Of a stretch of DNA of 13,193 nt, positions 1-6,707 are shown piece after piece. The position numbers were made by a program, and so were the translations under genes. Positions within the stretch are counted from its first letter, which is position 1. Each line of letters starts with the position of its first letter. The notes beneath the pieces were generated by a model. It did no database searches, had not been told where the DNA came from, and saw nothing but the letters and a program-made list of their open reading frames with translations. The stretch comes from Clostridiales bacterium. GTDB lineage: Bacteria; Bacillota_A; Clostridia; Lachnospirales; Bianqueaceae. The stretch spans positions 1-13,193 of the forward strand of contig JAHZBS010000042.1 in assembly GCA_019423265.1 (NCBI GenBank). The letters are read 5' to 3'.

Positions 1-1236
1 TATGCACAGAAGATGCAGTTGAAGGCGGCCGGCAATGAAAAGTTTGATCTCTGCTACACATCCGACTGGCTCTTTGGCTATAAGGATAATGTAGACAAAG
101 GCGCGTTCATCGCCATCGATGAGCTGATCGACCAATATGCGAAGGAAACCGCCGACATGATACCGGACACAATCTGGAATGGCGTTAAAATCAACGGAAA
201 AATCTATGGAGTGCCAAACTATCAGGTTTCCTTCCGGTATCCGGCGCTTGTATTCCTGAAGGATGTTGTGGACGAACTCGGTTTGCAGGACGATATCGCC
301 GCCATCAAAACAATGTCCGATTTGACTCCCATCTTTGAAAAGGTCAAGGCCAGCAGAGCGGATCTGAGCATCACGACCATTCCGCCGGACTACAATAAAT
401 TTGACTACGGCGACATGGCTAACTACTGGGAGATCGTGTCTACGGTAGCGGTAAACAGCGATCTCAAGGTGGTTCCTCTCGACAGCGATGAATATTTGGA
501 GCGGGAGCAGGCGGATTATGCGCTTGCCAGAGAGTGGTATGAGAAAGGATATTTCCCGGCCGATGTCAGCGTTGGAGGGATCAATACCTCTGATTTGGCC
601 ACCGCAGGAAAATTATTCATGTGGGAAGATGTGTACAAGCCTGGCGTCGAGGCGGACATGAAGACTCGCTATGGACATGATGTGTATGTGCAGCCCATGG
701 GTCTGCCGGTACTGTCAACAGGCTCCATAACCGCCACGGTGACCGCCGTCAGCCGCACATCGGAGAACCCCGAGAGGGCGATGATGTTAGTTAACCTGGT
801 CAACACCGATAAGGAGCTGTATAATCTGTTGGTGTTCGGGGAGGAAGGCAAGCACTACACGAAGGAATCCGACACCCGGATCAAGGTGACTAGCGGGTAT
901 AGCGGATTAGCCTGGGCAATCGGCTGTCAGTTTAATGCGTATCTGGTGGATGGACAGGCGGACGATGTCTGGGAGGAGACCCAGAGACTCAATGGGGAAG
1001 CCCAGATGAGTCATCTCCTGGGATTCTACTTTGACGACACGAAGGTGAAGGATCAGATTGCCAACGTCAGCGCCGTAGAGGGCTCCTACGCAACGGGAGG
1101 AAGCTATGGACTGCTGCCCATCGAGGAAGAGAAGGACGTACAGGCGAAATTAACGCAGGCGAAGATGGACGCAGGGTATCAGGCCATTATGGATGAATTG
1201 CAGAAGCAATTGGACCAGTGGAAGTCGCAGAAATAA
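1..1236 (+). CDS. Carbohydrate ABC transporter substrate-binding protein, DUF3502 C-terminus (5' truncated)
   Basis: The frame is open from the first base, so the signal peptide/lipobox and N-terminal part lie outside the window; 411 residues are visible up to the TAA stop. The body reads like a family 1 extracellular solute-binding protein, for example in the stretch with INGKIYGVPNYQ and in the later MFMWEDVYKPG-like region around LFMWEDVYKPGVE. The last 110 or so residues match the DUF3502 pattern: LLGFYFDD, then VKDQIANVSAVEGSY, then a helix ending QKQLDQW. Family members (LipO/LplA/YtcQ type) are lipoproteins that deliver oligosaccharides or complex glycans to a two-permease ABC importer. 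The next gene downstream on the same strand encodes a secreted glycan-related beta-helix protein, which supports a carbohydrate role. The substrate cannot be read from the sequence. The first ATG at 13 is internal and is not the true start. Confidence 0.9.
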   Translation, partial: YAQKMQLKAAGNEKFDLCYTSDWLFGYKDNVDKGAFIAIDELIDQYAKETADMIPDTIWNGVKINGKIYGVPNYQVSFRYPALVFLKDVVDELGLQDDIAAIKTMSDLTPIFEKVKASRADLSITTIPPDYNKFDYGDMANYWEIVSTVAVNSDLKVVPLDSDEYLEREQADYALAREWYEKGYFPADVSVGGINTSDLATAGKLFMWEDVYKPGVEADMKTRYGHDVYVQPMGLPVLSTGSITATVTAVSRTSENPERAMMLVNLVNTDKELYNLLVFGEEGKHYTKESDTRIKVTSGYSGLAWAIGCQFNAYLVDGQADDVWEETQRLNGEAQMSHLLGFYFDDTKVKDQIANVSAVEGSYATGGSYGLLPIEEEKDVQAKLTQAKMDAGYQAIMDELQKQLDQWKSQK

Positions 1237-1266
1237 TGACTCACAGTGATCTTGCGAATACGGGAG

Positions 1267-1292
1267 AGCGGGGCCGAGGAATCGGCTTCGCT
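1267..1292 (+). other. Intergenic RNA hairpin with GNRA-type loop
   Basis: An 11-pair stem (1267-1277 with 1282-1292, including two G-U pairs) closes on a GGAA tetraloop. It lies 30 bases after the binding-protein stop and about 48 bases before the next start codon. No T-tract follows, so it does not look like a standard intrinsic terminator. It may instead protect the 3' end of the binding-protein mRNA or separate expression of the two genes. The role is inferred. Confidence 0.4.
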
Positions 1293-1339
1293 ATTTCCAG
1301 TATCTGGCGTATATTTCCGAAGACGGAGGAGACAGTGCG

Positions 1340-4300
1340 ATGAATACAATAAAAAAAGCAGCAGCCGTTGTTTGTGTGCTCAGCCTTTTGTGTTCCCTCG
1401 CCGGAACGGTTCCGCAGGCGTATGCCCAAGAGAATAATGGCAATCGATTCTATGTGTCGGAAGAGAGAGGCAGCGATGACGGGGACGGGTCCTACGAAAA
1501 CCCTTGGAGCAGCATTCAGAGGGCGGCTCTCAGGATGACGGCCGGGGACACCTGCATCATCGAGTCAGGGACATATGAGGGGCCTATTGAACCGGCCAAC
1601 AGCGGGGAAGCGGGCAAGCCCATCACATTTCAGGCGGCGCCCGGCGCGAATGTAGTCATCAGCGGGCTAACGAAAATCGAGCCGGAGCGATGGGAGAAGA
1701 CGGATTTAAAAAGCAAATATACCATTTTCAAGGCGCAAGACGTAGAAATGTGGGGGACAGATAGCAATAGCACTCGGGATGAGAATCAAGTATTCTTTTA
1801 CGATCCGCAGACAAGCGGGGACATCCGGTCCGGCAAGATGATGACCCTGGCCCGGTCTGGCAATGCAACGGAGATGGGGGAACTCTTTCCCACCAATTTG
1901 TCAAAGGTCGGCTTAACGGATCACACCTTAAGAGGCGACGAGATTAACCTAATGATTGGCTCGGATGTGAATGGGCTCGTGGGAGCCCAGATATGGTATT
2001 CCCCCAGAAATACAAAGGGGTGGAGCTGCTGGACTAGCAGGATCACGGCGGTGGATACCGGTTCCAAAAAAATCCATTTTCACCAGAGCACAAGCCAAAG
2101 TAAGCTGACCGTGCAGTCGGGTGGCCGGTACTTCATACAGGATGCCATGTGTCTGCTGGACCAGCCGGGAGAGTGGTATTACAATGCAGATGAAACGACG
2201 CTCTATATCATACCGCCCGAGGACCATGCGGGGGAGCTCTATGTGTGCTATAAAAGTCAGCGCAACGGATTTATCCTAGATGGGAAATCCAACATACGGA
2301 TCGAGAATCTTCACTTTTTTGGGTGCGGCGTGGAGATGGACAATGCCACAACCGGCTGTGTGCTCAACCGTATCACCGCCGAATACGCACAGCATTCCAT
2401 ATCTGGCGAGGATTGTATGGGAGCCCAGTGCTGGGGTTCAGGGGAGAGAGAAGGTTTAGGAGAGGGCGGCATTCAGATATTGGGCAGCGGCAATACGCTG
2501 CAAAACAGTGAAATCGCATACTGCTCCGGCAATGGCGTATATGTCAGCGGGGAGGGCCATACCATTGTCAATAACTATATTCACGATGTGGATTACATTG
2601 GCTCCTACGCCTGCGCCATACATCTTATAAATGCGAGGGAATGTCTGATCTCCCACAATACGATGAAGAGTGCGGGCCGTTCTCTGATCAATGCGGCAAC
2701 GAGCGGTTTTTACAACTGCCAGATCACCTACAATGTCATGGCAGAAGGGATGAAGCTCGTGGACGATGGCGGGGCCCTGTATGTCTCATCCATGGACGGA
2801 GAGGGCACAGAGATCGCGTATAATGTCATAACGGACATGAAAAAAACCGACGAGCAGAAGTTTGTGCAGGGATTGTATCTGGACGGCCTCTGTTCCAATA
2901 TGATTGTTCACCATAACGTTCTAAAAGGCTGTAATCTACAGATGAATCAGCCCAGCGAGTACTGTCTGTTTTACAATAATACCGTAGGCGGCGATTTTAG
3001 TAGTGTGAAAGTGGCCAAGGGTAAAAGACCTGACGCCACGGGGGTCGCTCTGATCAACAATATTTTTACAGGTACTATTTCATGGCAGGATTCGAGCGGT
3101 GGACTTGAATACCACAATAAAGAGAATGCGAGTCAATATTTGGTGAACCCCGCTGGAGGAGATTATACGCTGGCAGACGAAAGCGGCTGCATTGATCAAG
3201 GCTTGATTCTCTCCGGAATTACGCCGGATAAAAATCTATTCCCGGATCTCGGCGCATATGAGTATGGCGAGGACCCGTGGAAAGCAGGCCATGATTTTAT
3301 GAATCCGCCGCAGATTACGTTTAAAACGAAAAGCATCCGTTTTCAAAATCTAGTAAAAAATGGGAGCTTTGACATGGGGGACGAGGGAAGCTGGAGTCTC
3401 GAAGGCAATGGGGTCATCGATGTTGAATTTGATGGCAGTAAATCGGGATGGAGTGATGCGGACGGACATGTGAATAATTACCAGGCGCTGTACTTGATGG
3501 AGGGGAGTAGCACCGCAGAGCAGACCATCTCCAACCTGAAAATAGGGAAGCAGTACCAGTTGACAGCTTGGTACAAGGTGGACTCCAATGTGAAAGGGAA
3601 AATTACAGTGATGAACCCAGATGGGACCATTGCCGTGGATCAATCCGTTGAATATACCAGCCCCAAATGGAGGCAGGTGAGCTGTACCTTTACAGCACAG
3701 CAGGACACGGTAGTCCTTTGCCTGAGCAGGACGGCAAATAGCGGGCTGGAGAGGGCCTATTTTGACGATGTCTATATGGCAGAAGTCATTCCAAGTTATG
3801 TCACTATGCAGCAGGAAAAGCCGGCAACCATCGATCTGGAATGGAAATTTGAAGGCAATGGAATTTCTACGGCAGGAATGGCTGGCAGAGTCGTAAAGGG
3901 AAGCTTTATCGACAGTATGCCAGGCTACGGAAAATGCTTAAGCGTCTACGCAGTTAATAGCTGGGTGACAATCGAGCATGAGCAACATTTGGAGTTTGGC
4001 GACCCGAACAGTGAATTTACCGTGGCCGCATGGGTTCGCACTATGGATGGGGGCTCCATCGTGTCCAAAGGCAGGCCGGGTGACCGGTTGTCCAACATCG
4101 ACTATGTATTTTCCGTTTTCGAAGATGGAGGCTTGGAGTTTTTGCGCTGGAATGAAAAAAGTAGAAGGGCTGAGAACATAAGCTGGGGTGATCCTAACGT
4201 TCCATTGTGCGACGGCGAATGGCACTATGTCGCCTTTGTCAACCGTGCAGACGATGAGCATAGTCTGTACGTGGACGGAGAATGGGTTAAGACCAGCAAG

Positions 4301-4468
4301 GCCGTCTGGATATATAACAATGCCAACACAGAGGTGGTGCAGATCGGCCGGTATCGAAATGCGATCTACTCCGAGAACATTTTTGACGGCGAAATCGACA
4401 ACCTGTTGATTACGAAACGGGCTCTCTCCGAAAGTGAGATCCGCGCATTCATGCATAAAAAGAATTGA
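1340..4468 (+). CDS. Secreted right-handed parallel beta-helix protein with CBM-like and LamG-like domains
   Basis: The 1042-residue product starts at ATG 1340, with a GGAGGA ribosome site at 1325-1330. Residues 1-29 form a Sec signal peptide: KK, a hydrophobic core and cleavage after AYA. There is no convincing lipobox and no LPXTG anchor or SLH domain, so it is probably released or held by glycan binding. Residues 35-640 begin with the FYVSEERGSDDGDGS / GDTCIIESGTY signature of DUF1565-type proteins and continue with coils rich in N-rung motifs (QNSEIAYCSGNGVYVSG, ILVSHN-like, NNYIHDV), typical of pectate-lyase-like beta-helices. Residues 668-815 resemble a CBM4/9-type jelly roll (NLVKNGSFD at the start, AYFDDVYMAEV at the end). 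Residues 830-1040 resemble a LamG/concanavalin-like domain (FTVAAWVRT, WHYVAFVN, LYVDGEWV, GEIDNLLI). It is probably a polysaccharide lyase or glycoside hydrolase for the glycan imported by the upstream system. The exact activity is unknown. Confidence 0.85.
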   Translation: MNTIKKAAAVVCVLSLLCSLAGTVPQAYAQENNGNRFYVSEERGSDDGDGSYENPWSSIQRAALRMTAGDTCIIESGTYEGPIEPANSGEAGKPITFQAAPGANVVISGLTKIEPERWEKTDLKSKYTIFKAQDVEMWGTDSNSTRDENQVFFYDPQTSGDIRSGKMMTLARSGNATEMGELFPTNLSKVGLTDHTLRGDEINLMIGSDVNGLVGAQIWYSPRNTKGWSCWTSRITAVDTGSKKIHFHQSTSQSKLTVQSGGRYFIQDAMCLLDQPGEWYYNADETTLYIIPPEDHAGELYVCYKSQRNGFILDGKSNIRIENLHFFGCGVEMDNATTGCVLNRITAEYAQHSISGEDCMGAQCWGSGEREGLGEGGIQILGSGNTLQNSEIAYCSGNGVYVSGEGHTIVNNYIHDVDYIGSYACAIHLINARECLISHNTMKSAGRSLINAATSGFYNCQITYNVMAEGMKLVDDGGALYVSSMDGEGTEIAYNVITDMKKTDEQKFVQGLYLDGLCSNMIVHHNVLKGCNLQMNQPSEYCLFYNNTVGGDFSSVKVAKGKRPDATGVALINNIFTGTISWQDSSGGLEYHNKENASQYLVNPAGGDYTLADESGCIDQGLILSGITPDKNLFPDLGAYEYGEDPWKAGHDFMNPPQITFKTKSIRFQNLVKNGSFDMGDEGSWSLEGNGVIDVEFDGSKSGWSDADGHVNNYQALYLMEGSSTAEQTISNLKIGKQYQLTAWYKVDSNVKGKITVMNPDGTIAVDQSVEYTSPKWRQVSCTFTAQQDTVVLCLSRTANSGLERAYFDDVYMAEVIPSYVTMQQEKPATIDLEWKFEGNGISTAGMAGRVVKGSFIDSMPGYGKCLSVYAVNSWVTIEHEQHLEFGDPNSEFTVAAWVRTMDGGSIVSKGRPGDRLSNIDYVFSVFEDGGLEFLRWNEKSRRAENISWGDPNVPLCDGEWHYVAFVNRADDEHSLYVDGEWVKTSKAVWIYNNANTEVVQIGRYRNAIYSENIFDGEIDNLLITKRALSESEIRAFMHKKN

Positions 4469-4487
4469 GCATCCATCCTGATCAGTG

Positions 4488-5123
4488 TCAATCCAGTATA
4501 TCTTCTATTCTGCAGCCAAGCGCTTGGGACAGCGCTCTTAAATGATGGTGTTGCGCTTTATTTATATCGGTCTGTCGCTGCTCGTATAGCTGAATGGAAC
4601 GAATCGAGATATCGGCGGCTTTGGCAAGCTGAGACTGTGACAGACCGTGCTTTTTCCGCAGTCTTGCCAAGTTAGTTTCACCGACCGCTTCCATCATTCT
4701 GTCAAATACAACGGCGGCCTTGCTAGGATCGGCTTCGTGGAAAACACCGTACATATCGCGTATTGCTTGATAGGATATCCTTTTGCAGATTATGGAAAAA
4801 GGTTTGCCCGTATGCCACTGGTAATATGCCAGTATCCAACCAGCCCAGTATTCTGGCGGGTAGTCAATATACGGCAGTTCTGTAATGTCGGCTACTCTTT
4901 TGCCGCACTTTTCTAAAACCAATTTTGCAAGCTCAATGCCGGACATCCCGGAAATGTACCTTACATTTCCTCTGCCGAACTCTGAAGCAATGCCGCTGGC
5001 AATAAACAAATCGATAAATTCCTGTCCTTCTATCCCGCAGAAAATGACGGCATACTCCACGGCTCCGCCCAAAGTTTCCATTGCATCGTCAAGATAGATT
5101 TCATCATAAGCGTGGGTCATCAT
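4488..5123 (-). CDS. XRE-family HTH protein, putative antitoxin/autorepressor partner of the DUF3990 gene
   Basis: This 211-residue protein has two parts. Residues 1 to about 145 are an uncharacterised domain, with YDEIYLDDAMETLG at the start, the core FIASGIASEFGRGN / ISGMSGIELAKLVL, and a second block PPEYWAGWILAYYQWHTG. I recall similar sequence in proteins next to DUF3990/DUF3791 genes in gut Clostridia. Residues 152-211 are an XRE helix-turn-helix: LRKKHGLSQSQLAKAADIS followed by recognition helix IRSIQLYEQ. It starts at tandem ATGs (5123 and 5120), preceded by AGGTGA, inside the end of the DUF3990 gene; the 20-bp overlap implies translational coupling. The XRE domain probably binds the TATCAAT dyads upstream of the pair and represses it, with the N-terminal domain perhaps contacting the DUF3990 partner. 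The antitoxin role is inferred from arrangement only. Its stop lies 19 bases from the converging beta-helix gene. Confidence 0.8.
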   Translation of the reverse strand: MMTHAYDEIYLDDAMETLGGAVEYAVIFCGIEGQEFIDLFIASGIASEFGRGNVRYISGMSGIELAKLVLEKCGKRVADITELPYIDYPPEYWAGWILAYYQWHTGKPFSIICKRISYQAIRDMYGVFHEADPSKAAVVFDRMMEAVGETNLARLRKKHGLSQSQLAKAADISIRSIQLYEQRQTDINKAQHHHLRALSQALGCRIEDILD

Positions 5124-5778
5124 TTTTCACCTGCTCATTTACTATATCCCGAACAAATAGGTCATCTCTGCTTATTTCAAAATCCGCGCCATGATCGGCG
5201 AGATATGCTCTTTTTGCTTTTTCTTCACGTTCCATCCGATGAGGGTTATAGATGCTTCCGTCAACAATTTCATATTTTATAAAATGAATTTTTTCAAATG
5301 CTTTTGGACTCTTAAGAACGACCTGTTCGCCCAATTCACCCAGCTTCATAGCCTGAGAAAGCTGACTGACCGAAATGGTATTGTTTAAAAAATCCTTTGC
5401 ATAGGAGAAATAGGAATCATCCGCGCGATACCCCTTTATGACGTCATAGCCTGAAATATCGGGAAGAAACTCCTCCAAAATGTATTTACTTGCCTGCCTC
5501 GAAATCGGAGAGCGTTTTTGGAAGGTTCGATTATTCAAAAGGAGCGCAATCCAGTTGAGAATATGATACCCCTTTTTATTGAGATATAAAACATTCAAAC
5601 TGGAAATATCAAACTCATACATATTGGCAAAGCCGTCCTTCACCGTGGGACAGGCCCATTCTTTCGCAAGCTCAACCGATTCTGTGCAATAAAAGCCTCT
5701 GCCGTAATCATTTTTTTCCGATCCCAAGCCGTAAGCAGGAACTTCAACAATCTCCGGCGAACCATGATATAAAATCAT
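5104..5778 (-). CDS. DUF3990 protein, predicted ADP-ribosyltransferase-fold enzyme (putative toxin)
   Basis: I place the start at ATG 5778 (MILYHGSPEI, 224 residues), with AGGAGG at 5791-5796. A TTG-initiated 12-residue extension is possible in frame but would begin inside the operator. The features fit DUF3990, which I recall being grouped with the ADP-ribosyl clan: YHGS at residues 4-7 with His5 as the candidate NAD-binding residue, DYGRGFYCT at 24-32 with Tyr30, a YDVIKGYRADDSYF block at 111-124, and LGEQVV with Glu151 as the possible third H-Y-E residue. No signal peptide or membrane segment is visible, so it acts in the cytoplasm or on an internal target. It is the first gene of a two-gene operon with an overlapping XRE gene, which suggests a toxin-first toxin-antitoxin or defence module. 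The gene is visibly more AT-rich than the murF-alr and ddl genes nearby. The target and toxicity are unknown. Confidence 0.8.
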   Translation of the reverse strand: MILYHGSPEIVEVPAYGLGSEKNDYGRGFYCTESVELAKEWACPTVKDGFANMYEFDISSLNVLYLNKKGYHILNWIALLLNNRTFQKRSPISRQASKYILEEFLPDISGYDVIKGYRADDSYFSYAKDFLNNTISVSQLSQAMKLGELGEQVVLKSPKAFEKIHFIKYEIVDGSIYNPHRMEREEKAKRAYLADHGADFEISRDDLFVRDIVNEQVKNDDPRL

Positions 5779-5808
5779 CTGTATAACCTGCCTCCTATTG
5801 TATGTGGG

Positions 5809-5845
5809 TATCAATTTATTGATATATTATATCAATAAATTGATA
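5809..5845. promoter_or_regulatory. Nested palindromic operator: two tandem TATCAAT-n2-ATTGATA dyads
   Basis: The 37 bases form a perfect palindrome, with 18-base arms around one central base at 5827. Each arm is itself a perfect 7-2-7 dyad: TATCAAT (5809-5815), TT, ATTGATA (5818-5824), and TATCAAT (5830-5836), AA, ATTGATA (5839-5845). The two dyad centres are 21 bp apart, about two helical turns, so two repressor dimers would sit on the same face and could cooperate. The -10 element of the DUF3990 promoter lies at the centre, so occupancy should block transcription. The obvious candidate ligand is the XRE protein encoded by the second gene of the operon; that assignment is inference. Confidence 0.85.
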
Positions 5846-5854
5846 TGAATTCAA
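5826..5854 (-). promoter_or_regulatory. Sigma-A-type promoter of the DUF3990/XRE operon
   Basis: On the minus strand, TTGAAT (5854-5849) is followed after exactly 17 bases by TATAAT (5831-5826). Transcription would start near 5819, about 40 bases before the ATG at 5778. The -10 box falls in the middle of the double operator, and the -35 box sits just outside it. Confidence 0.75.
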
Positions 5855-5915
5855 GCGCTTCTCAAAAATTCACAAAAAATTGCAGGCGGATCTGGTTGGA
5901 GCTTTTTGGGAGATG

Positions 5916-5963
5916 AAAAACAACGCTCATACGCTTGGCAGCGTTAAATGAGCGTTGTTTTTT
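5916..5963 (-). terminator. Composite hairpin terminator after rubrerythrin (potentially bidirectional)
   Basis: A 15-pair stem (5916-5930 with 5948-5962) encloses a second 5-pair hairpin (ACGCT 5931-5935 with AGCGT 5940-5944, loop TGGC). The outer GC-rich core is AACGCTCAT. Read on the minus strand, it follows the rubrerythrin stop by about 27 bases and ends in a run of T's; on the plus strand it also ends in six T's. It should insulate rubrerythrin from the DUF3990 promoter region about 60 bases further on. Confidence 0.85.
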
Positions 5964-5989
5964 GTTTGGGACTTTTTTATTGAGGCGTC

Positions 5990-6538
5990 TTAGCTGAAAT
6001 ATCTCTTCAGGAGACCCTGGAAGGCGCAGCCGTGGCGGGCCTCGTCTTTGCACATTTCGTGAACGGTGTCGTGGATGGCATCATAGCCCAGTTGCTTAGC
6101 CAAGGTCGCAAGATCCTTCTTGCCCTGGGTCGCGCCGTGCTCTGCGTCAACGCGGGCCTGAAGATTCTTCTTGGTATCGGGCCAGACAACCTCCCCCAGA
6201 AGCTCGGCAAATTTTGCGGCGTGCTCCGCTTCCTCGAAAGCGATTCGCTTGTAGGCCTCGGCAACTTCCGGATATCCCTCGCGGTCAGCCTGACGGCTCA
6301 TGGCCAGGTACATGCCGACTTCGCTGCACTCGCCGTTGAAGTTGGCGCGAAGGTCCTCGATAACGCGAGGATCGACATCCTTGGCAACGCCGATGCGGTG
6401 CTCGTCCGCCCAGGCAAGTCCTTCACCTTCCGCCTGCTCTACAAATTTCTCACGGGGCGCCTTACATTGGGGACATTTCTCAGGGGCCGCCTCGCCCTCA
6501 TATACGTATCCACATACACTACAGATAAATTTTTTCAT
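5990..6538 (-). CDS. rbr: Reverse rubrerythrin (N-terminal rubredoxin, C-terminal diiron ferritin-like domain)
   Basis: The product has 182 residues if started at ATG 6538 ([10 protein letters not shown]). A second ATG at 6544 is in frame, but AGGAGG at 6547-6552 is only 2 bases from it and 8 bases from the chosen one. Residues 1-35 are a rubredoxin-like iron site with Cys6/Cys9 and Cys22/Cys25. Residues 55-182 are a four-helix diiron domain with Glu70, the Glu103-x-x-His106 motif, Glu133 and the Glu166-x-x-His169 motif. The rubredoxin domain comes first, the order described for reverse rubrerythrins in clostridia. The family reduces hydrogen peroxide in the cytoplasm, taking electrons from NAD(P)H-linked reductases, and so protects anaerobes against oxygen. 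It is monocistronic, with its own promoter, a Fur/PerR-like box and a strong terminator. Confidence 0.93.
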   Translation of the reverse strand: MKKFICSVCGYVYEGEAAPEKCPQCKAPREKFVEQAEGEGLAWADEHRIGVAKDVDPRVIEDLRANFNGECSEVGMYLAMSRQADREGYPEVAEAYKRIAFEEAEHAAKFAELLGEVVWPDTKKNLQARVDAEHGATQGKKDLATLAKQLGYDAIHDTVHEMCKDEARHGCAFQGLLKRYFS

Positions 6539-6559
6539 CGTCATAACCTCCTAAGTATA

Positions 6560-6590
6560 GATAATAATTCTTAATTGATAATTATTTTCT
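6560..6590. promoter_or_regulatory. Fur/PerR-like box at the rubrerythrin transcription start
   Basis: Positions 6576-6590 read TGATAAT-t-ATTTTCT, matching the 7-1-7 Fur-family consensus TGATAAT-n-ATTATCA at 12 of 14 bases. A second GATAAT unit begins at 6560, 17 bases before the first. The box lies at and just after the predicted transcription start, where a bound repressor would block initiation. PerR control of rubrerythrin genes is known in clostridia, but this sequence does not separate PerR from Fur. Confidence 0.55.
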
Positions 6591-6597
6591 AATAGAG

Positions 6598-6626
6598 ATT
6601 ATATCATCTCCTTTCGACATTGTCAA
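6598..6626 (-). promoter_or_regulatory. Consensus sigma-A promoter of rubrerythrin
   Basis: The minus strand carries TTGACA (6626-6621), a 17-base spacer and TATAAT (6603-6598). Both hexamers are perfect, and a TG one base before the -10 box makes it an extended -10 as well. Such a strong promoter fits an abundant oxidative-stress protein held in check by a repressor. Confidence 0.85.
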
Positions 6627-6664
6627 GAGAAATCAAAAAATTTTCCTGCTTTTTTCCAAACAGA

Positions 6665-6704
6665 AAGTCCGGACAACAGACTATGGGATCTGCTGTCCGG
6701 ACTT
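6665..6704 (-). terminator. Hairpin terminator after murF-alr
   Basis: AAGTCCGGACA (6665-6675) pairs perfectly with TGTCCGGACTT (6694-6704). Beyond one mismatch, CAG and CTG extend the stem. The hairpin starts 3 bases after the murF-alr stop. The following T-tract on the minus strand is short and interrupted (TTCTGTTTGG), so termination may be partial or aided by other factors. Confidence 0.65.
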
Positions 6705-6707
6705 ATA

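Noticed and set aside
3938..4456. 172-codon - strand open frame opposite the LamG-like domain
   Set aside because: It is antisense to a clearly coding domain and has no supporting ribosome site or family motif.
4479..4486. CTGATCAG palindrome between the beta-helix and XRE genes as a terminator
   Set aside because: An 8-base self-complementary site with no loop or T-tract cannot act as an intrinsic terminator.
5779..5814. TTG-started 12-residue N-terminal extension of the DUF3990 protein
   Set aside because: It would begin inside the operator dyad and before the AGGAGG site; the conserved start motif LYHGS follows the ATG at 5778 directly.
6032..6574. 180-codon + strand open frame opposite rubrerythrin
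   Set aside because: It is antisense to a clear rubrerythrin with all metal ligands and has no recognisable protein features.
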